From Salaquimonas sp. (GTDB lineage Bacteria; Pseudomonadota; Alphaproteobacteria; Rhizobiales; Rhizobiaceae): a DNA stretch of 64,000 nucleotides. Location of the stretch: the NCBI GenBank assembly GCA_028289365.1, contig JANQQM010000157.1, forward strand, positions 48,841 through 112,840. The letters run 5' to 3'. Under the pieces are notes generated by a model. The model worked only from the letters and a program-made list of their open reading frames with translations, did no database searches and had not been told where the DNA came from. Below, in pieces: positions 45,210 through 55,690 of the stretch. How positions within the stretch are numbered: the stretch's first letter is position 1; the number at the start of each line of letters is the position of its first letter. The translations under genes were made by a program, and so were the position numbers.

Positions 45210-48200
45210 ATGACGTTTCGGTTGTCTGCAGCATTGATATCCATCTCGATGATTGCCGCGGGTATAATATCGGCTGCAGCTCAGGACATTGACCGGAAAA
45301 TCGAGATATCCCCTGACAGCGACTATTACGGATTTGACTTGCGCGCTGAACAGGACGTCTCGCTGCAGGAATGTCAGCAAAGCTGCATTGACGATCCGCA
45401 GTGCAGGGCCTTTACCTATAATACAAATGCAGCCTGGTGTTTTCTGAAAAGTGACTTTGGCGAGCTGAAGGCTTTTGATGGTGCGGTTGCCGGCAGGATC
45501 ATCGAAGTGGCCCGCGAGCCGGATATTGGTCCAGCACCTGAGCTTGATTTTCTGACCGGAAATGAGGTTGCCGAGGCATTGTCGTTTCGACGCGAAGCAG
45601 AAGGCCGGGCGGGCAGGGGAGCAATTGCCGATAGCAAAGAACTGTTAAGTAGCGCGACATCGATGCTGGCTGCCGGGAATACGCAGGGTGGGTCCAATGC
45701 CATCATGATGGCGACTGGCAGTGAGCCCGAGAATGTGGACACTTGGCTTGCTGCAAGCCGGTTGATCCAGCGCTATGTTCGCGCCAATGGCGGTGGCGAC
45801 TGGAATATCAGGCAGATGGGATCAAAAGCTGCCATCAATGCCTACCGATTGTCCCGCACAACATCGAAACGTGCCGGAGCGTTAAAATTGCTCGGTGAAG
45901 CACTGGAATATCAAAGCGTGTTCCGTCCCGCACTTTCGGCCTATAAGAAGAGCCTCGAACTTGTCGCTTCGCCTGAACTGGCAGCGGCATATCAGGATCT
46001 ACGGAAACGCGAGGGCTTTCGCATCACCGGCAATACGGTCGATGCCGAGAGCAATAATCCGCGAATTTGCGTGCAGTTCAGTGAACCCCTGGTCAAGACC
46101 GGTGTAGACTATTCGGATTTTGTTACCTTGAACGGTCGTGGTTCGGCAGCGATTGATGTCGAAGACCGGCAAATCTGCGTGACCGGGCTTGACCATGGCG
46201 AGAGCTACCAGATTGCCTTCCGGGCGGGATTGCCTTCGACCGTAGATGAAGTCCTCGAAGTCCCTGTAACCATCAATTCCTATGTTCGGGACCGGCAGGC
46301 ATCGGTTCGTTTCTCAGGCGAAAATTTCGTACTGCCCCGGCAGATGCGCCAGGGGATCCCGGTAATCGGCATCAACGCAGACCAAGCCGAGATGGAGATG
46401 TTCCGTATCGGTGATCGGGCTCTGGCAAATCTGCTGAGTGGATCGGATTTCCTCGGTCAATTGGGCGGATATTCCATAGATCAACTTCGCGATGATCTGG
46501 GTGAGGCGGTGTGGAAGGGGACACTTGATCTGGAGACCGAGCGAAACCGGGAGATGACAACCAGCTTTCCGGTCAGCGAGGTACTTGAAGCGAAGCAACC
46601 CGGCATTTATATCCTAACCGCCAAGGCCAGCGGCTCGAACAGCGAGTACTGGTCACCGCAGGCCACACAATGGTTCCTCGTTTCCGATATTGGCCTGACG
46701 ACCTATGCGGGCGCTGACGGGTTGCGGGTCTTTTCGCGGTCGCTCGACAGCGCTAAGCCAAAAGCCGGGACAACAGTGACCCTGATCGCCCGAAACAATG
46801 AAATCCTCGGCTCCTCGATGAGCGACGAAGAGGGTGTAGCTCTGTTTGAACCCGGATTGATGCGCGGGACCGGGGGGCGGGCGCCGACAATGGTCACGGC
46901 CAGCCTCGAAGATGGAACGAATGGCAATGACTTTGTCTTCATTGATCTGGCGAGGGCCGGATTTGATCTGTCCGATCGCGGCGTGACAGGACGGGCTGCG
47001 CCAGGTCCCGTGGATGTATTCACCTGGACCGATCGCGGAATCTATAGACCCGGCGAGACCATTCATGCCGTTTCGCTGGCCCGCGATGATGGTGGCCGAG
47101 CGATTGAAGGGCTGCCACTAACGGTCATTTTACAGAGACCAGATGGGGTTGAAGCTCAGCGCCTTGTTTCAAACAGTCCCAGCGAGGGCGGGCACGAGAC
47201 CAGTTTTGATATTCCGGAAAACGGGATGCGTGGGGTCTGGCGGATCGGCGTTTATGTCGATCCTGAACGTGATCCTGTTGCCGAAAAGATGGTACTGGTC
47301 GAGGATTTCGTACCGGATCGGATCGAGTTCGACCTCACTTCCGAGGCAGACGTGCTATCGGAAAAACAATCCAATGAATTGAGTGTCGATGCTCAATATC
47401 TATATGGCGCACCGGCGAGCGGACTTGCACTGGATGGCGAAATGCGAATCTCGACTACGCGGGAAGTGGCAGCCACACCCGGATACAAGTTCGGCCTGGA
47501 TGACGAAGATGGCGGATTGGCAAATCTGATTACCCTGGCGGGGTTGCCCAAGACCGATGACGCCGGCAGGGCGCAATTTGATGTCAATTTGGGCAACGTT
47601 CCGGTGACAACGCGACCGCTGACCGGAGAAGTGTTTGTGCGGTTGCGTGAGGATGGTGGACGTGTCGTGGAGCGGACGCTTAGCCTTCCGGTTCGACAAA
47701 ATCGGGACCAGATCGGTATCAAACCCGAATTTGGCGAGAATGTTGCTGAAAATTCCGAAGCGACCTTCCAGTTGATTGGTATTGATGGGGCGGGCAATCG
47801 CAAAAATCTCGATGGTCTGCACTGGTCGCTCTACCGATTGGAACGCAACTACCAGTGGTATCGCGACAGCTATTCCTGGCGTTACGAGGCAACAGAAAAC
47901 ACGCGCCTTGTTGCCGATGGCCAGATCGACATTGATGTCGAATCTGGCGCAGAGATCGCCACGCCGGTAAAATGGGGTCGCTATCGCCTTGAGGTGGAAA
48001 GCACTGAAGCGGACGGCCCGGCCAGCAGTGTTGTTTTCAATGCCGGTTACTTTTCCGACGGCAATCCCGCTGAAACGCCTGACGTATTGGAGATCGCACT
48101 CGACAAGGATCGCTACAGCGCCGGCGAGACTGCGAAACTGAAGGTTTCACCAAGATTTTCCGGCGAATTGCTTGTGGCAATCGGTGGCGACCGATTCTTT

Positions 48201-50690
48201 GACACGCAAACCGTCAGCATACCAGCCGAGGGTGGTGAGGTTTCCATACCGGTTGATGCTGCCTGGGGAGCCGGTGTCTATGTCACCGCGACATTGTTCC
48301 GTCCGGGTTCGGCACAGGAAAGCCGGATGCCGATGCGGGCGATTGGTACGACCTGGCTCCAGGTCAATCCGGATGCTCGGGAATTGGATATCTCCCTGGA
48401 AGTTCCTGAAAAGGCACGTCCGGAAAGTCCGCTTGCGATACCGGTCAAAGTTTCCGGCGGCCTTGAAGGCGAGAAAGTGTTCGCTACCGTTGCCATGGTT
48501 GATGTCGGCATTCTCAATCTGACCAATTACGAAGCCCCGGATCCGACGGAGTGGTATTTTGGGCAGCGGCAATTGGGCCTGGAGATACGCGATATTTATG
48601 GGCGATTGATTGACGGGTCTGCAGGAACACTCGGACGGGTCCGTACCGGTGGCGACGGACCGGGACTAACCGCGAGTGGCAGCCCACCAACGGAGAAATT
48701 GCTGGCGCTTTATTCAGGAATCGTCGAATTGGACGATACCGGCCAAGCAATAGTTGAATTTGATCTGCCCCAATTCAACGGCACCGCAAAGATCATGGCA
48801 GTTGCCTGGTCGAAATCGGCGGTGGGTGCTGCAGATCGGGAAATCATCATCCGCGATCCGATCGTACTTCAGGCGAGCCTCCCCAAGGTAATGGCGCCCG
48901 GCGATAGTGCAGAAACGATTCTGGAAATTGCCAATACCGACGGACCGGCCGGGAATTACAAGCTTTCGATTGAAACAAGCGAAGAACTGTCTGTTGGTTT
49001 CGTGCCTACAGAGATTTCGCTTTCTGAAGGCGAACGGAAATTGCTGAGCCTGCCAATGACAGCGGCGAAGAGCGGTAATGCACAGATGACCGTTACGGCA
49101 GCTCTTGGGACGGATGCCCTGGTTTCGCGTACCCAAAACATGCGGGTCCGACCCGGTACGCTGCCGGTGACGAAGCGGCTCGAGATACCGCTTGCCGCCA
49201 ATGGCGGATCGGTTCGAATTGACGGAGAGATTCTTGCGCAGAGTGTCGTTGAGGGATCGACCGTCAGCATCAACATATCCAAAACCAGCGGGTTTGATGT
49301 TCCGTCCCTGCTGATGAAGCTTGATCGCTACCCCTATGGCTGTGCCGAGCAGACGACAAGCCGTGCATTGCCACTGCTCTATCTGAGCGAGTTTGATGCG
49401 CCGGCGGAACTGCTTGATAATGCAGAAATAGACAAGCGAATATCCACTGCGATTGAGCGTGTTCTTTCTTACCAATCATCAAGCGGCGGTTTCGGATTGT
49501 GGGGTCCGAGTGATTCCGATTTCTGGCTGGATGCCTATATTACGGATTTTCTGACGAGGGCGGTCGAGAAGTCCCATCCAGTGCCTGAGCAGGCGATGCG
49601 GCTGGCGCTGCAAAATCTGCAGAACAAGCTGGGGTATCAAAACAATATCGCCGATGACGGTAATGCCATGGCCTATGCGCTTTATGTTCTGGCGCGCAAC
49701 CGGATGGCGTCAGCTGGCGACCTGCGTTACTACGCGGATACGAAGATCAACGAGTTTTCCAGTCCGCTAGCACGGGCGCAAATCGCAGCAGCGCTAGCAC
49801 TCTACAACGATGTGGAGCGCTCGGACACGGTCTTCCGGTCTTCCCTTGGCCTCGCCAGCGAAAGAAATCAGGTCGATCTAATGCGGGCTGATTACGGCTC
49901 GAATCTCCGGGATGGTGCGGCGATGCTGACGCTGGCGTCTGAGACCAGGCCGGTACCTGTTCTTGTTCCGGACATGATGAAAATGGTCGAGCGAATAATT
50001 GAGCAGAAGCGACACACATCAACCCAGGAAAACGCCTGGATGCTGCTGGCTGCCCGTGCTGCACAGGAAGGCAACAAGACGCTGAAGCTTTCGGTCGATG
50101 GTCAGGATATGTCGGGTGCCTTTTCGAAACGCGTTTCCGGCAATGTGCTGGTCAACGACCCGGTCGAAATCTCAAACAAAGGCGGTGAAGCGTTAACTGC
50201 TGTCGTCAGCGCTATGGCCTCGCCTATCGATCCGCTGCCGGCAGGCGGCGAGGGATTTACCATTGAACGGGAATATTACCATCTCGACGGGACGCCGGCG
50301 CAATTGATTGAGGTGAACCAAAACGATCGGTTCGTTGTGGTATTGCGGGTCAATGAACTTAACGCGGTGCCCAGCAGGGTACTGCTTTCCGACCTGCTTC
50401 CGGGCGGATTTGAGATTGAAAATCCGAAAATCATCGATAGTGCCACGCTGGATAATTTTGCCTGGCTTGGTGAAACCGACGCGGCGCATTCGGAGTTTCG
50501 CGATGACCGCTTTGTTGCTGCGTTCAATCGAACCCCAGACAGCAATCGCAACATCCTGGCAGCCTATATGGTGCGGGCCGTGACCCCGGGGCGCTATGTG
50601 CTGCCGGCGGCAAGTGTCGAAGACATGTACCGCCCGCAGTTCTCGGCGCGAACCGCGAGTGGCTTCATCGAGATAAAGCCGGTCCAGTAA
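45210..50690 (+). CDS. Alpha-2-macroglobulin-like protease trap with N-terminal PAN/apple domain
   Basis: 1826 residues from the ATG at 45210, behind GGGAG. A signal peptide (AALISISMIAAGIISAAAQ) without a lipobox predicts a soluble periplasmic protein, unlike lipoprotein YfhM of E. coli. Residues ~20-90 resemble a PAN/apple domain (QECQQSCIDDPQCRAFTYNT, then CFLKSDFG). Macroglobulin domains follow, including DVFTWTDRGIYRPGETIHAV. The thioester motif YPYGCAEQTTSRALPLLYLS is intact (Cys1378, Gln1381), so it can link covalently to a protease after cleavage. Directly followed by pbpC, the usual pairing for periplasmic defence during wall repair. Confidence 0.92.
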   Translation: MTFRLSAALISISMIAAGIISAAAQDIDRKIEISPDSDYYGFDLRAEQDVSLQECQQSCIDDPQCRAFTYNTNAAWCFLKSDFGELKAFDGAVAGRIIEVAREPDIGPAPELDFLTGNEVAEALSFRREAEGRAGRGAIADSKELLSSATSMLAAGNTQGGSNAIMMATGSEPENVDTWLAASRLIQRYVRANGGGDWNIRQMGSKAAINAYRLSRTTSKRAGALKLLGEALEYQSVFRPALSAYKKSLELVASPELAAAYQDLRKREGFRITGNTVDAESNNPRICVQFSEPLVKTGVDYSDFVTLNGRGSAAIDVEDRQICVTGLDHGESYQIAFRAGLPSTVDEVLEVPVTINSYVRDRQASVRFSGENFVLPRQMRQGIPVIGINADQAEMEMFRIGDRALANLLSGSDFLGQLGGYSIDQLRDDLGEAVWKGTLDLETERNREMTTSFPVSEVLEAKQPGIYILTAKASGSNSEYWSPQATQWFLVSDIGLTTYAGADGLRVFSRSLDSAKPKAGTTVTLIARNNEILGSSMSDEEGVALFEPGLMRGTGGRAPTMVTASLEDGTNGNDFVFIDLARAGFDLSDRGVTGRAAPGPVDVFTWTDRGIYRPGETIHAVSLARDDGGRAIEGLPLTVILQRPDGVEAQRLVSNSPSEGGHETSFDIPENGMRGVWRIGVYVDPERDPVAEKMVLVEDFVPDRIEFDLTSEADVLSEKQSNELSVDAQYLYGAPASGLALDGEMRISTTREVAATPGYKFGLDDEDGGLANLITLAGLPKTDDAGRAQFDVNLGNVPVTTRPLTGEVFVRLREDGGRVVERTLSLPVRQNRDQIGIKPEFGENVAENSEATFQLIGIDGAGNRKNLDGLHWSLYRLERNYQWYRDSYSWRYEATENTRLVADGQIDIDVESGAEIATPVKWGRYRLEVESTEADGPASSVVFNAGYFSDGNPAETPDVLEIALDKDRYSAGETAKLKVSPRFSGELLVAIGGDRFFDTQTVSIPAEGGEVSIPVDAAWGAGVYVTATLFRPGSAQESRMPMRAIGTTWLQVNPDARELDISLEVPEKARPESPLAIPVKVSGGLEGEKVFATVAMVDVGILNLTNYEAPDPTEWYFGQRQLGLEIRDIYGRLIDGSAGTLGRVRTGGDGPGLTASGSPPTEKLLALYSGIVELDDTGQAIVEFDLPQFNGTAKIMAVAWSKSAVGAADREIIIRDPIVLQASLPKVMAPGDSAETILEIANTDGPAGNYKLSIETSEELSVGFVPTEISLSEGERKLLSLPMTAAKSGNAQMTVTAALGTDALVSRTQNMRVRPGTLPVTKRLEIPLAANGGSVRIDGEILAQSVVEGSTVSINISKTSGFDVPSLLMKLDRYPYGCAEQTTSRALPLLYLSEFDAPAELLDNAEIDKRISTAIERVLSYQSSSGGFGLWGPSDSDFWLDAYITDFLTRAVEKSHPVPEQAMRLALQNLQNKLGYQNNIADDGNAMAYALYVLARNRMASAGDLRYYADTKINEFSSPLARAQIAAALALYNDVERSDTVFRSSLGLASERNQVDLMRADYGSNLRDGAAMLTLASETRPVPVLVPDMMKMVERIIEQKRHTSTQENAWMLLAARAAQEGNKTLKLSVDGQDMSGAFSKRVSGNVLVNDPVEISNKGGEALTAVVSAMASPIDPLPAGGEGFTIEREYYHLDGTPAQLIEVNQNDRFVVVLRVNELNAVPSRVLLSDLLPGGFEIENPKIIDSATLDNFAWLGETDAAHSEFRDDRFVAAFNRTPDSNRNILAAYMVRAVTPGRYVLPAASVEDMYRPQFSARTASGFIEIKPVQ

Positions 50691-50691
50691 A

Positions 50692-52812
50692 TTGATAAGG
50701 AACACAACAGGTCGGACGAGATTACGCAGGACCGGGATTATCCTCGCCGGCCTTACGCTATTCTGTCTTGGCATGTGGCGTGTTGCGGTTGAACTGGATG
50801 CTGCGTTTCCGCCGCCATTGCCTTCAACAGATGACTATTCAGTGGAGGTCACTGACCGGGATGGTGATCTTTTGCGGGTCTTTGCCAATCGGGAAGGCCG
50901 CTGGCGGATGGAAACCGATCTCGAGCAGGTCGATCCGCAATTCATGGAAATGTTAATTACCTATGAGGACAAGCGGTTTTACAACCATCCTGGCGTCGAT
51001 CCACTTGCCTTGATGCGGGCTGCCGGTCAGTTTGTTGCCAATGGACGCATCGTGTCGGGTGGCTCGACAATCACGATGCAGTTAGCGCGGCTCCTGGAAC
51101 CAAGAACTTCGCGGTCGATGCAGGCGAAATTTCGCCAGATATTGCGGGCGTTTCAACTTGAATGGCGATTGTCAAAGGAAGAAATTCTGAGGCAGTACCT
51201 GACCCTGGCCCCCTATGGCGGGAACCTGGAGGGCGTCCGTGCGGCCAGCCTTTCCTGGTTTGGTCGAGAACCGCGTCACCTGACGCTGGAGCAGTCGGCC
51301 CTGCTGGTGGCATTGCCGCAGGCGCCAGAAGCACGCAGGCCGGACAGGGCACCGAAAGCGGCACTAGCCGCTCGACAACGCGTGTTAGAGCGGATTGCAG
51401 CAGCTGATAAACTGGCTAAATCGGAAGTGGATCGCATTGCTGATGTCGCGGTTCCCCAAAAGCGTACAGCAATGCCTGCGCTGGCGGCGCATTTAGCCGA
51501 AGCCGCAATAGATCTCGACCCGGTCGCCAAACGTCATTTTACGACGCTGAATAATGATGTGCAGCGGGAGCTGGAGGTAGTCGCAGCCGAATTCTCGCGA
51601 AGACAGGGTCGCACTATTTCGGTTGCGATCCTGGCTGCAGATGCGTCTTCAGGAGAGATTGTCGCTTCGGTTGGCTCTCCCGGCTATCTTGACGAGCAGC
51701 GTGCCGGATGGATCGACATGACCCTTGCCAAGCGGTCTCCCGGATCGACGCTCAAACCCATTATTTATGGCTTGGCGATCGAGGAGGGGCTCGCCCTTCC
51801 ATCAACGCTGATCGCGGATCGGCCGGCCAATTTCAATGGATATCGACCGGCGAATTTCGACCTGCAATATCAGGGTGATGTTTCTCTAAGGCGCGCGCTG
51901 CAGCTTTCGCTGAATATTCCAGCGATCCGGTTGCTGGATGCGCTCGGACCGGCGAGGCTGGTCGCGCGGATTCGGCGTGCCGGTGTTCATCCGGTGCTTC
52001 CATTGGAAGAGAAACCGGGTCTGTCGATCGGGCTCGGCGGGGTCGGGCTGTCCTTACGCGATCTTGTCCAGCTTTATGTCAATCTTGCCGCAATACCAGA
52101 ACGACCGATCAGCATTGGCGACGGCATTCGTGGCAAGCCGGGCCGGTTGAACGGACCGGCAATGATCAGCCGCAATGCCGCCTGGCATGTCGGCGACATG
52201 CTTTCCGGTGTCGCACCGCCAATCTCCTCGGTTGATATCGGAATCGCCTACAAGACCGGCACAAGTTATGGCTATCGCGATGCCTGGGCGCTTGGCTATG
52301 ACGGGAAGTATGTGATTGGCGTTTGGGTCGGGCGGGCAGACAATGGTTCCGTGCCCGGCATAACGGGAATAAAGACCGCGGCTCCGCTCTTGTTTACTGC
52401 GTTTCAGCGATCCGGTCTGAAGCGAGTACCCTTGCCCAAGGCTCCGCCTGGTGCTGTGCGGATGGCGCAAAGCGACCTACCGGCTTCCATGAAATACTTT
52501 GCTTCGACCGGAACTGCGGGTATCGGGAAACCGCATGATGGCAGCGCGCCGCTCGCAATAGCCTTCCCGCCGCATGGTGCCGAGCTTGAATTGTCCTCGA
52601 CATCCGGTGGTGAGGCGACAGCGGTGCCGCTGAAGCTGCAAGGCGGCACGCCGCCATTTCGTATTGTTGCAAATGGTGTGCCAGAAGAGCGGATAAATCG
52701 CCGGAGGAAATTGCAATGGTTGCCCGATGGCGCGGGGACCCAGCAATTGACAATCATTGATGCCGCAGGAAATACACAAAGCGTGGTGTTTTCCGTCAGC
52801 AACCGATTGTGA
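50692..52812 (+). CDS. pbpC: Penicillin-binding protein 1C
   Basis: 706 residues, starting 1 base after the macroglobulin gene at a TTG; it is needed to include the membrane anchor GIILAGLTLFCLGMWRVAVE. Glycosyltransferase motifs are YEDKRFYNHPGVDPLALMRA (catalytic Glu92) and VSGGSTITMQLARLLEPRTS. The transpeptidase has Ser352-x-x-Lys in RSPGSTLKPIIYG, SLN in LQLSLNIPAI and KTGTSYGYRDAWALGY. The C-terminal ~100 residues form the BiPBP_C domain. It polymerises and cross-links peptidoglycan. No clear ribosome site is seen, which fits translational coupling. Confidence 0.93.
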   Translation: MIRNTTGRTRLRRTGIILAGLTLFCLGMWRVAVELDAAFPPPLPSTDDYSVEVTDRDGDLLRVFANREGRWRMETDLEQVDPQFMEMLITYEDKRFYNHPGVDPLALMRAAGQFVANGRIVSGGSTITMQLARLLEPRTSRSMQAKFRQILRAFQLEWRLSKEEILRQYLTLAPYGGNLEGVRAASLSWFGREPRHLTLEQSALLVALPQAPEARRPDRAPKAALAARQRVLERIAAADKLAKSEVDRIADVAVPQKRTAMPALAAHLAEAAIDLDPVAKRHFTTLNNDVQRELEVVAAEFSRRQGRTISVAILAADASSGEIVASVGSPGYLDEQRAGWIDMTLAKRSPGSTLKPIIYGLAIEEGLALPSTLIADRPANFNGYRPANFDLQYQGDVSLRRALQLSLNIPAIRLLDALGPARLVARIRRAGVHPVLPLEEKPGLSIGLGGVGLSLRDLVQLYVNLAAIPERPISIGDGIRGKPGRLNGPAMISRNAAWHVGDMLSGVAPPISSVDIGIAYKTGTSYGYRDAWALGYDGKYVIGVWVGRADNGSVPGITGIKTAAPLLFTAFQRSGLKRVPLPKAPPGAVRMAQSDLPASMKYFASTGTAGIGKPHDGSAPLAIAFPPHGAELELSSTSGGEATAVPLKLQGGTPPFRIVANGVPEERINRRRKLQWLPDGAGTQQLTIIDAAGNTQSVVFSVSNRL

Positions 52813-52841
52813 CTGCTTTTTCAGGTATTGGGCTCAGTTGA

Positions 52842-54110
52842 TCAAGTCTTCGGCGCATGTTTTGCCTGAAACAATCGTCCTTTTTCGGTGACGACCAGCA
52901 CAATGATGCAGAGAAAGCCGCTGAGGAAAAAGCCAACGATTAGCGGTTGCGCAGTTCCGTCGAATTCCTGGCCGATAAAAAACCCTGCACCAGCACCGAT
53001 GATAACCGTTACGGCGCCGACGAAAGCAGAGGCCACTCCGGCAATATCGCCCTGAGGTTCCAACGCGAGTGCATTGAAATTTGCAAAAACCAGCCCCACC
53101 AGAAACATGTTGACGGAATGCAGGGCGACAAAGCCCCAAAGGTGAAGCAGCCCAAGATATTGTAGTGCCATCATCGCGAAACTGTTCAGGCAAAACAGGA
53201 TAACTGCACCATGCGACAACAGACGCATCCCGTAGCGCTCGACCAGCATGGCATTGATGAAGGATGCGGCAGATAGTGCCAGCGCCATCAGCGAAAACAC
53301 CAATGGGAACCAGACGCCGAGACCGTAGACACCCGCCATTAGCTGTTGGGCGGTTGCGATGAAGCCGAACAGCGAACCAAAGAATACCCCGGCTGCAATT
53401 GTGTAACCTACGGTCTGTGCTGAACCCAATATTGCGGTCAGCGATCCTGAAATCGCCGCCATGTCGATTGGTCGCCGGTTTTTCTTATCCAGCGTTTCAG
53501 GAAAAGCATACCAGCTGGCAACCAACATGGCCGCGCCATATAACACCAGAACACCAAAAATTGCCCGCCAATCGGCAATAAGAAGTATGCCCTGTCCAAT
53601 TGCCGGGGCCAGAATGGGAACCGCCATAAACACAGTCATGACCAGCGACATGACGCGTGCCAGCGTACGGCCCTCGTAGCAATCCCTTGCAGAGGCCGTT
53701 GCAATGACGCGAATGCCTCCTGCGCCAAGCCCCTGCAATGCGCGGTACAACAGCATCGTTTCCAGGCTGGTTGAGAATGTGCAAGCTATGGAGGCAATTG
53801 TGAATACGAATGTTCCGCCCAACAGCACCGGTCGGCGGCCGTATCGATCGGTCACAAACCCAAGAAAAAGCTGGCTTAACCCAAATCCAAACAGATATGC
53901 GGTGATCACCGATTGTACGGAGGTCGTGTCGGTTCGAAGTGAATCGGCGATTTCCGGAAAGCCCGGCAGCATGATGTCTGTCGACAATGCGTTGATCGCG
54001 ATAAAGCAGGCCAGATAACCGACGAAGGCAGCTAGGGACAGCGGCGCGTGGGGGTTATCCGCACGCGCGCTTGTTCGCTGCCCAGTATCATCGTCGGGGG
54101 TGCTCATCAT
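52842..54110 (-). CDS. Bcr/CflA-type MFS multidrug transporter
   Basis: 422 residues with 12 helices. Features are ALSTDIMLPGFPEIADSLRT after helix 1, the loop 2-3 motif VTDRYGRRPVLLGGTFVFT and the helix 5 sequence LLYRALQGLGAGGIRVIATA. It is typical of the drug:H+ antiporter group that exports bicyclomycin, chloramphenicol and similar compounds, but a natural metabolite is equally possible. Two ATGs (54110 and 54107) stand next to each other behind AAGGAA. It is convergent with pbpC with about 30 bases between them. Confidence 0.9.
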   Translation of the reverse strand: MMSTPDDDTGQRTSARADNPHAPLSLAAFVGYLACFIAINALSTDIMLPGFPEIADSLRTDTTSVQSVITAYLFGFGLSQLFLGFVTDRYGRRPVLLGGTFVFTIASIACTFSTSLETMLLYRALQGLGAGGIRVIATASARDCYEGRTLARVMSLVMTVFMAVPILAPAIGQGILLIADWRAIFGVLVLYGAAMLVASWYAFPETLDKKNRRPIDMAAISGSLTAILGSAQTVGYTIAAGVFFGSLFGFIATAQQLMAGVYGLGVWFPLVFSLMALALSAASFINAMLVERYGMRLLSHGAVILFCLNSFAMMALQYLGLLHLWGFVALHSVNMFLVGLVFANFNALALEPQGDIAGVASAFVGAVTVIIGAGAGFFIGQEFDGTAQPLIVGFFLSGFLCIIVLVVTEKGRLFQAKHAPKT

Positions 54111-54144
54111 GTTCCTTACACAGCTTTGGCGGCAAAGCGCTGCC

Positions 54145-55548
54145 TTACAAGTAGCTTACGTCTACCTGTTCATTGCGCCCACGAATTTTCAAGCCTTTAT
54201 GTTCGCGTAAATCGTCGATCAGCGCATTGTCCGGATCTTCGGCCTTGATCCGGGAAACCAGTGTATCGCTTACGACGATCCTGCATTCAAGCTGTCTGGT
54301 CACGCTTTCGAGCCGGCTGGCGACATTGACGGTATCACCAAGTACAGCAAATTCGAGCCGCCTTTCGGTACCGATATCGCCCAGGATTACCTCGCCGTAG
54401 TTGATCCCGACGGAAAGTGTCACCCTAGGTAAACTTTCTTTGGCCCGCTCACGGTTCCAAAAATCGACACGCCGATGCATTTCGACGGCGGATTTCAGTG
54501 CGTTAATTGCGTCTTCCGGCCCGGACTTCGGCGTACCGAACGTCGCCATGATCCCATCACCCAGGTATTTGTCCAGCGTACCATTACAGGCGAACACACA
54601 GTCCTCGAGAATGGCGTGGAATTCCCGGAGCAATTCCACAACATCTTCGGGAGAATGATCCTCGGCGTAATGGGTAAAGCCAACAATGTCTGCAAATAGG
54701 ATGGCGACCTCCTGTGAGCGAACCGGACCGATCGGTTCGTTCCGAGTTGCAAGATCGTCCACCAGCGTCGGCGGAAAATATCTTGAGAGGTTGGCGCGTT
54801 CGGTTGCGACGAGACCCTGTCTAATCAGTAGCTGATTAGACCGCCATGATTTTAGCGCCAGGATGGCGGATATAAGGAAGAAGATGACAACTTCCTGAAC
54901 CCGCGCCGGGATATTCACGTCGTTCGGATCGAAAAATACAAAGATGCGCTCCTGGCCGGACAGCACCTGTTCTATCTGAACACTGAGTTCCGGCATGGTA
55001 TGACCAAACTGCACCACCAGGAAGGTCGCCGAAAGCCAGACTATCCCCGTGAAAACGCCCATGGTGATGACTGTTCGCCAGCTATAGGCCAACGTCGCAG
55101 CGGCAAGGAACAGGTAATAGTAGGAAAAGCCTTCGAACTGGAATTGGGAGGCCGTTGGCATGATTTCGGTTCGGAAGGGGTTGGGTATCAGCATCACGAC
55201 CGCCATCAAAACGAGATCGAGCACGATCAAGCCGAGTTCGGCGCGCGATCTGCCGACGCTGGCAAATCTCAACTGCAACCAGCCCAGAATGAAGAATACC
55301 AGGAGGAAAGCTTCATAATAAAGCACGTCCCAATGCGGATTGAGGAAGGGCAGCATCAAGGCAACGATGACAAGCGCAATCGAGCGCGCAATGACCGCGA
55401 TTTTGTGACCCTGATATTTCTCCTGGGCGATTGCGTCGGACAGATAACGATTTTCGGCCGCGAGTTTTTCTTCTCTCAACCTGGTGGCTCGCGGTGAGCG
55501 AAAGAAGGGCATCATTTGTGTGATGATGCTATTAGAAACTTCAGCCAA
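54145..55548 (-). CDS. Membrane-anchored class III adenylate/guanylate cyclase
   Basis: 467 residues from a TTG at 55548, with GGGAG 7 bases upstream. The N-terminal half holds about six helices (AVIARSIALVIVALMLPFLN, FLLVFFILGWLQLRFASV, FLAAATLAYSWRTVITMGVF). The cyclase domain begins near residue 280: AILFADIVGFTHYAEDHSPE (first metal Asp), TLDKYLGDGIMATFG (Lys and second Asp) and GDTVNVASRLESVTRQL (Asn and Arg of the transition state). The Lys in LDKYLGD favours ATP. cAMP is the likely product. The N-terminus probably senses an unknown signal in the membrane. Confidence 0.92.
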   Translation of the reverse strand: MAEVSNSIITQMMPFFRSPRATRLREEKLAAENRYLSDAIAQEKYQGHKIAVIARSIALVIVALMLPFLNPHWDVLYYEAFLLVFFILGWLQLRFASVGRSRAELGLIVLDLVLMAVVMLIPNPFRTEIMPTASQFQFEGFSYYYLFLAAATLAYSWRTVITMGVFTGIVWLSATFLVVQFGHTMPELSVQIEQVLSGQERIFVFFDPNDVNIPARVQEVVIFFLISAILALKSWRSNQLLIRQGLVATERANLSRYFPPTLVDDLATRNEPIGPVRSQEVAILFADIVGFTHYAEDHSPEDVVELLREFHAILEDCVFACNGTLDKYLGDGIMATFGTPKSGPEDAINALKSAVEMHRRVDFWNRERAKESLPRVTLSVGINYGEVILGDIGTERRLEFAVLGDTVNVASRLESVTRQLECRIVVSDTLVSRIKAEDPDNALIDDLREHKGLKIRGRNEQVDVSYL

Positions 55549-55656
55549 GTCGTAACTCCCAAAATTCGTGTGTCATTTTTCCAGTCAATTACCTAACCAG
55601 GCGGGCATTGTGTTATCTCGCACAGCACCCAGGCTTATGCGTTCACAGATTAGGGT

Positions 55657-55670
55657 TTGATCTCTGTCAA
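55657..55670. promoter_or_regulatory. FNR/FixK-type box of the hemA promoter
   Basis: TTGATCTCTGTCAA matches the TTGAT-N4-ATCAA consensus in 9 of 10 positions. Its centre lies about 40-41 bases before the start expected from the GATAATAT -10 candidate, the class II activation geometry. In Rhodobacter and rhizobia, hemA-type genes are activated in low oxygen by FnrL or FixK, which supports the reading. The match and spacing are seen; the activator is inferred. Confidence 0.75.
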
Positions 55671-55690
55671 TGTGATGCCATCACCTGGCG

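Noticed and set aside
48714..49475. Open frame of 253 codons antisense to the macroglobulin gene
   Set aside because: It lies inside a conserved region of the macroglobulin gene and has no start context or domain.
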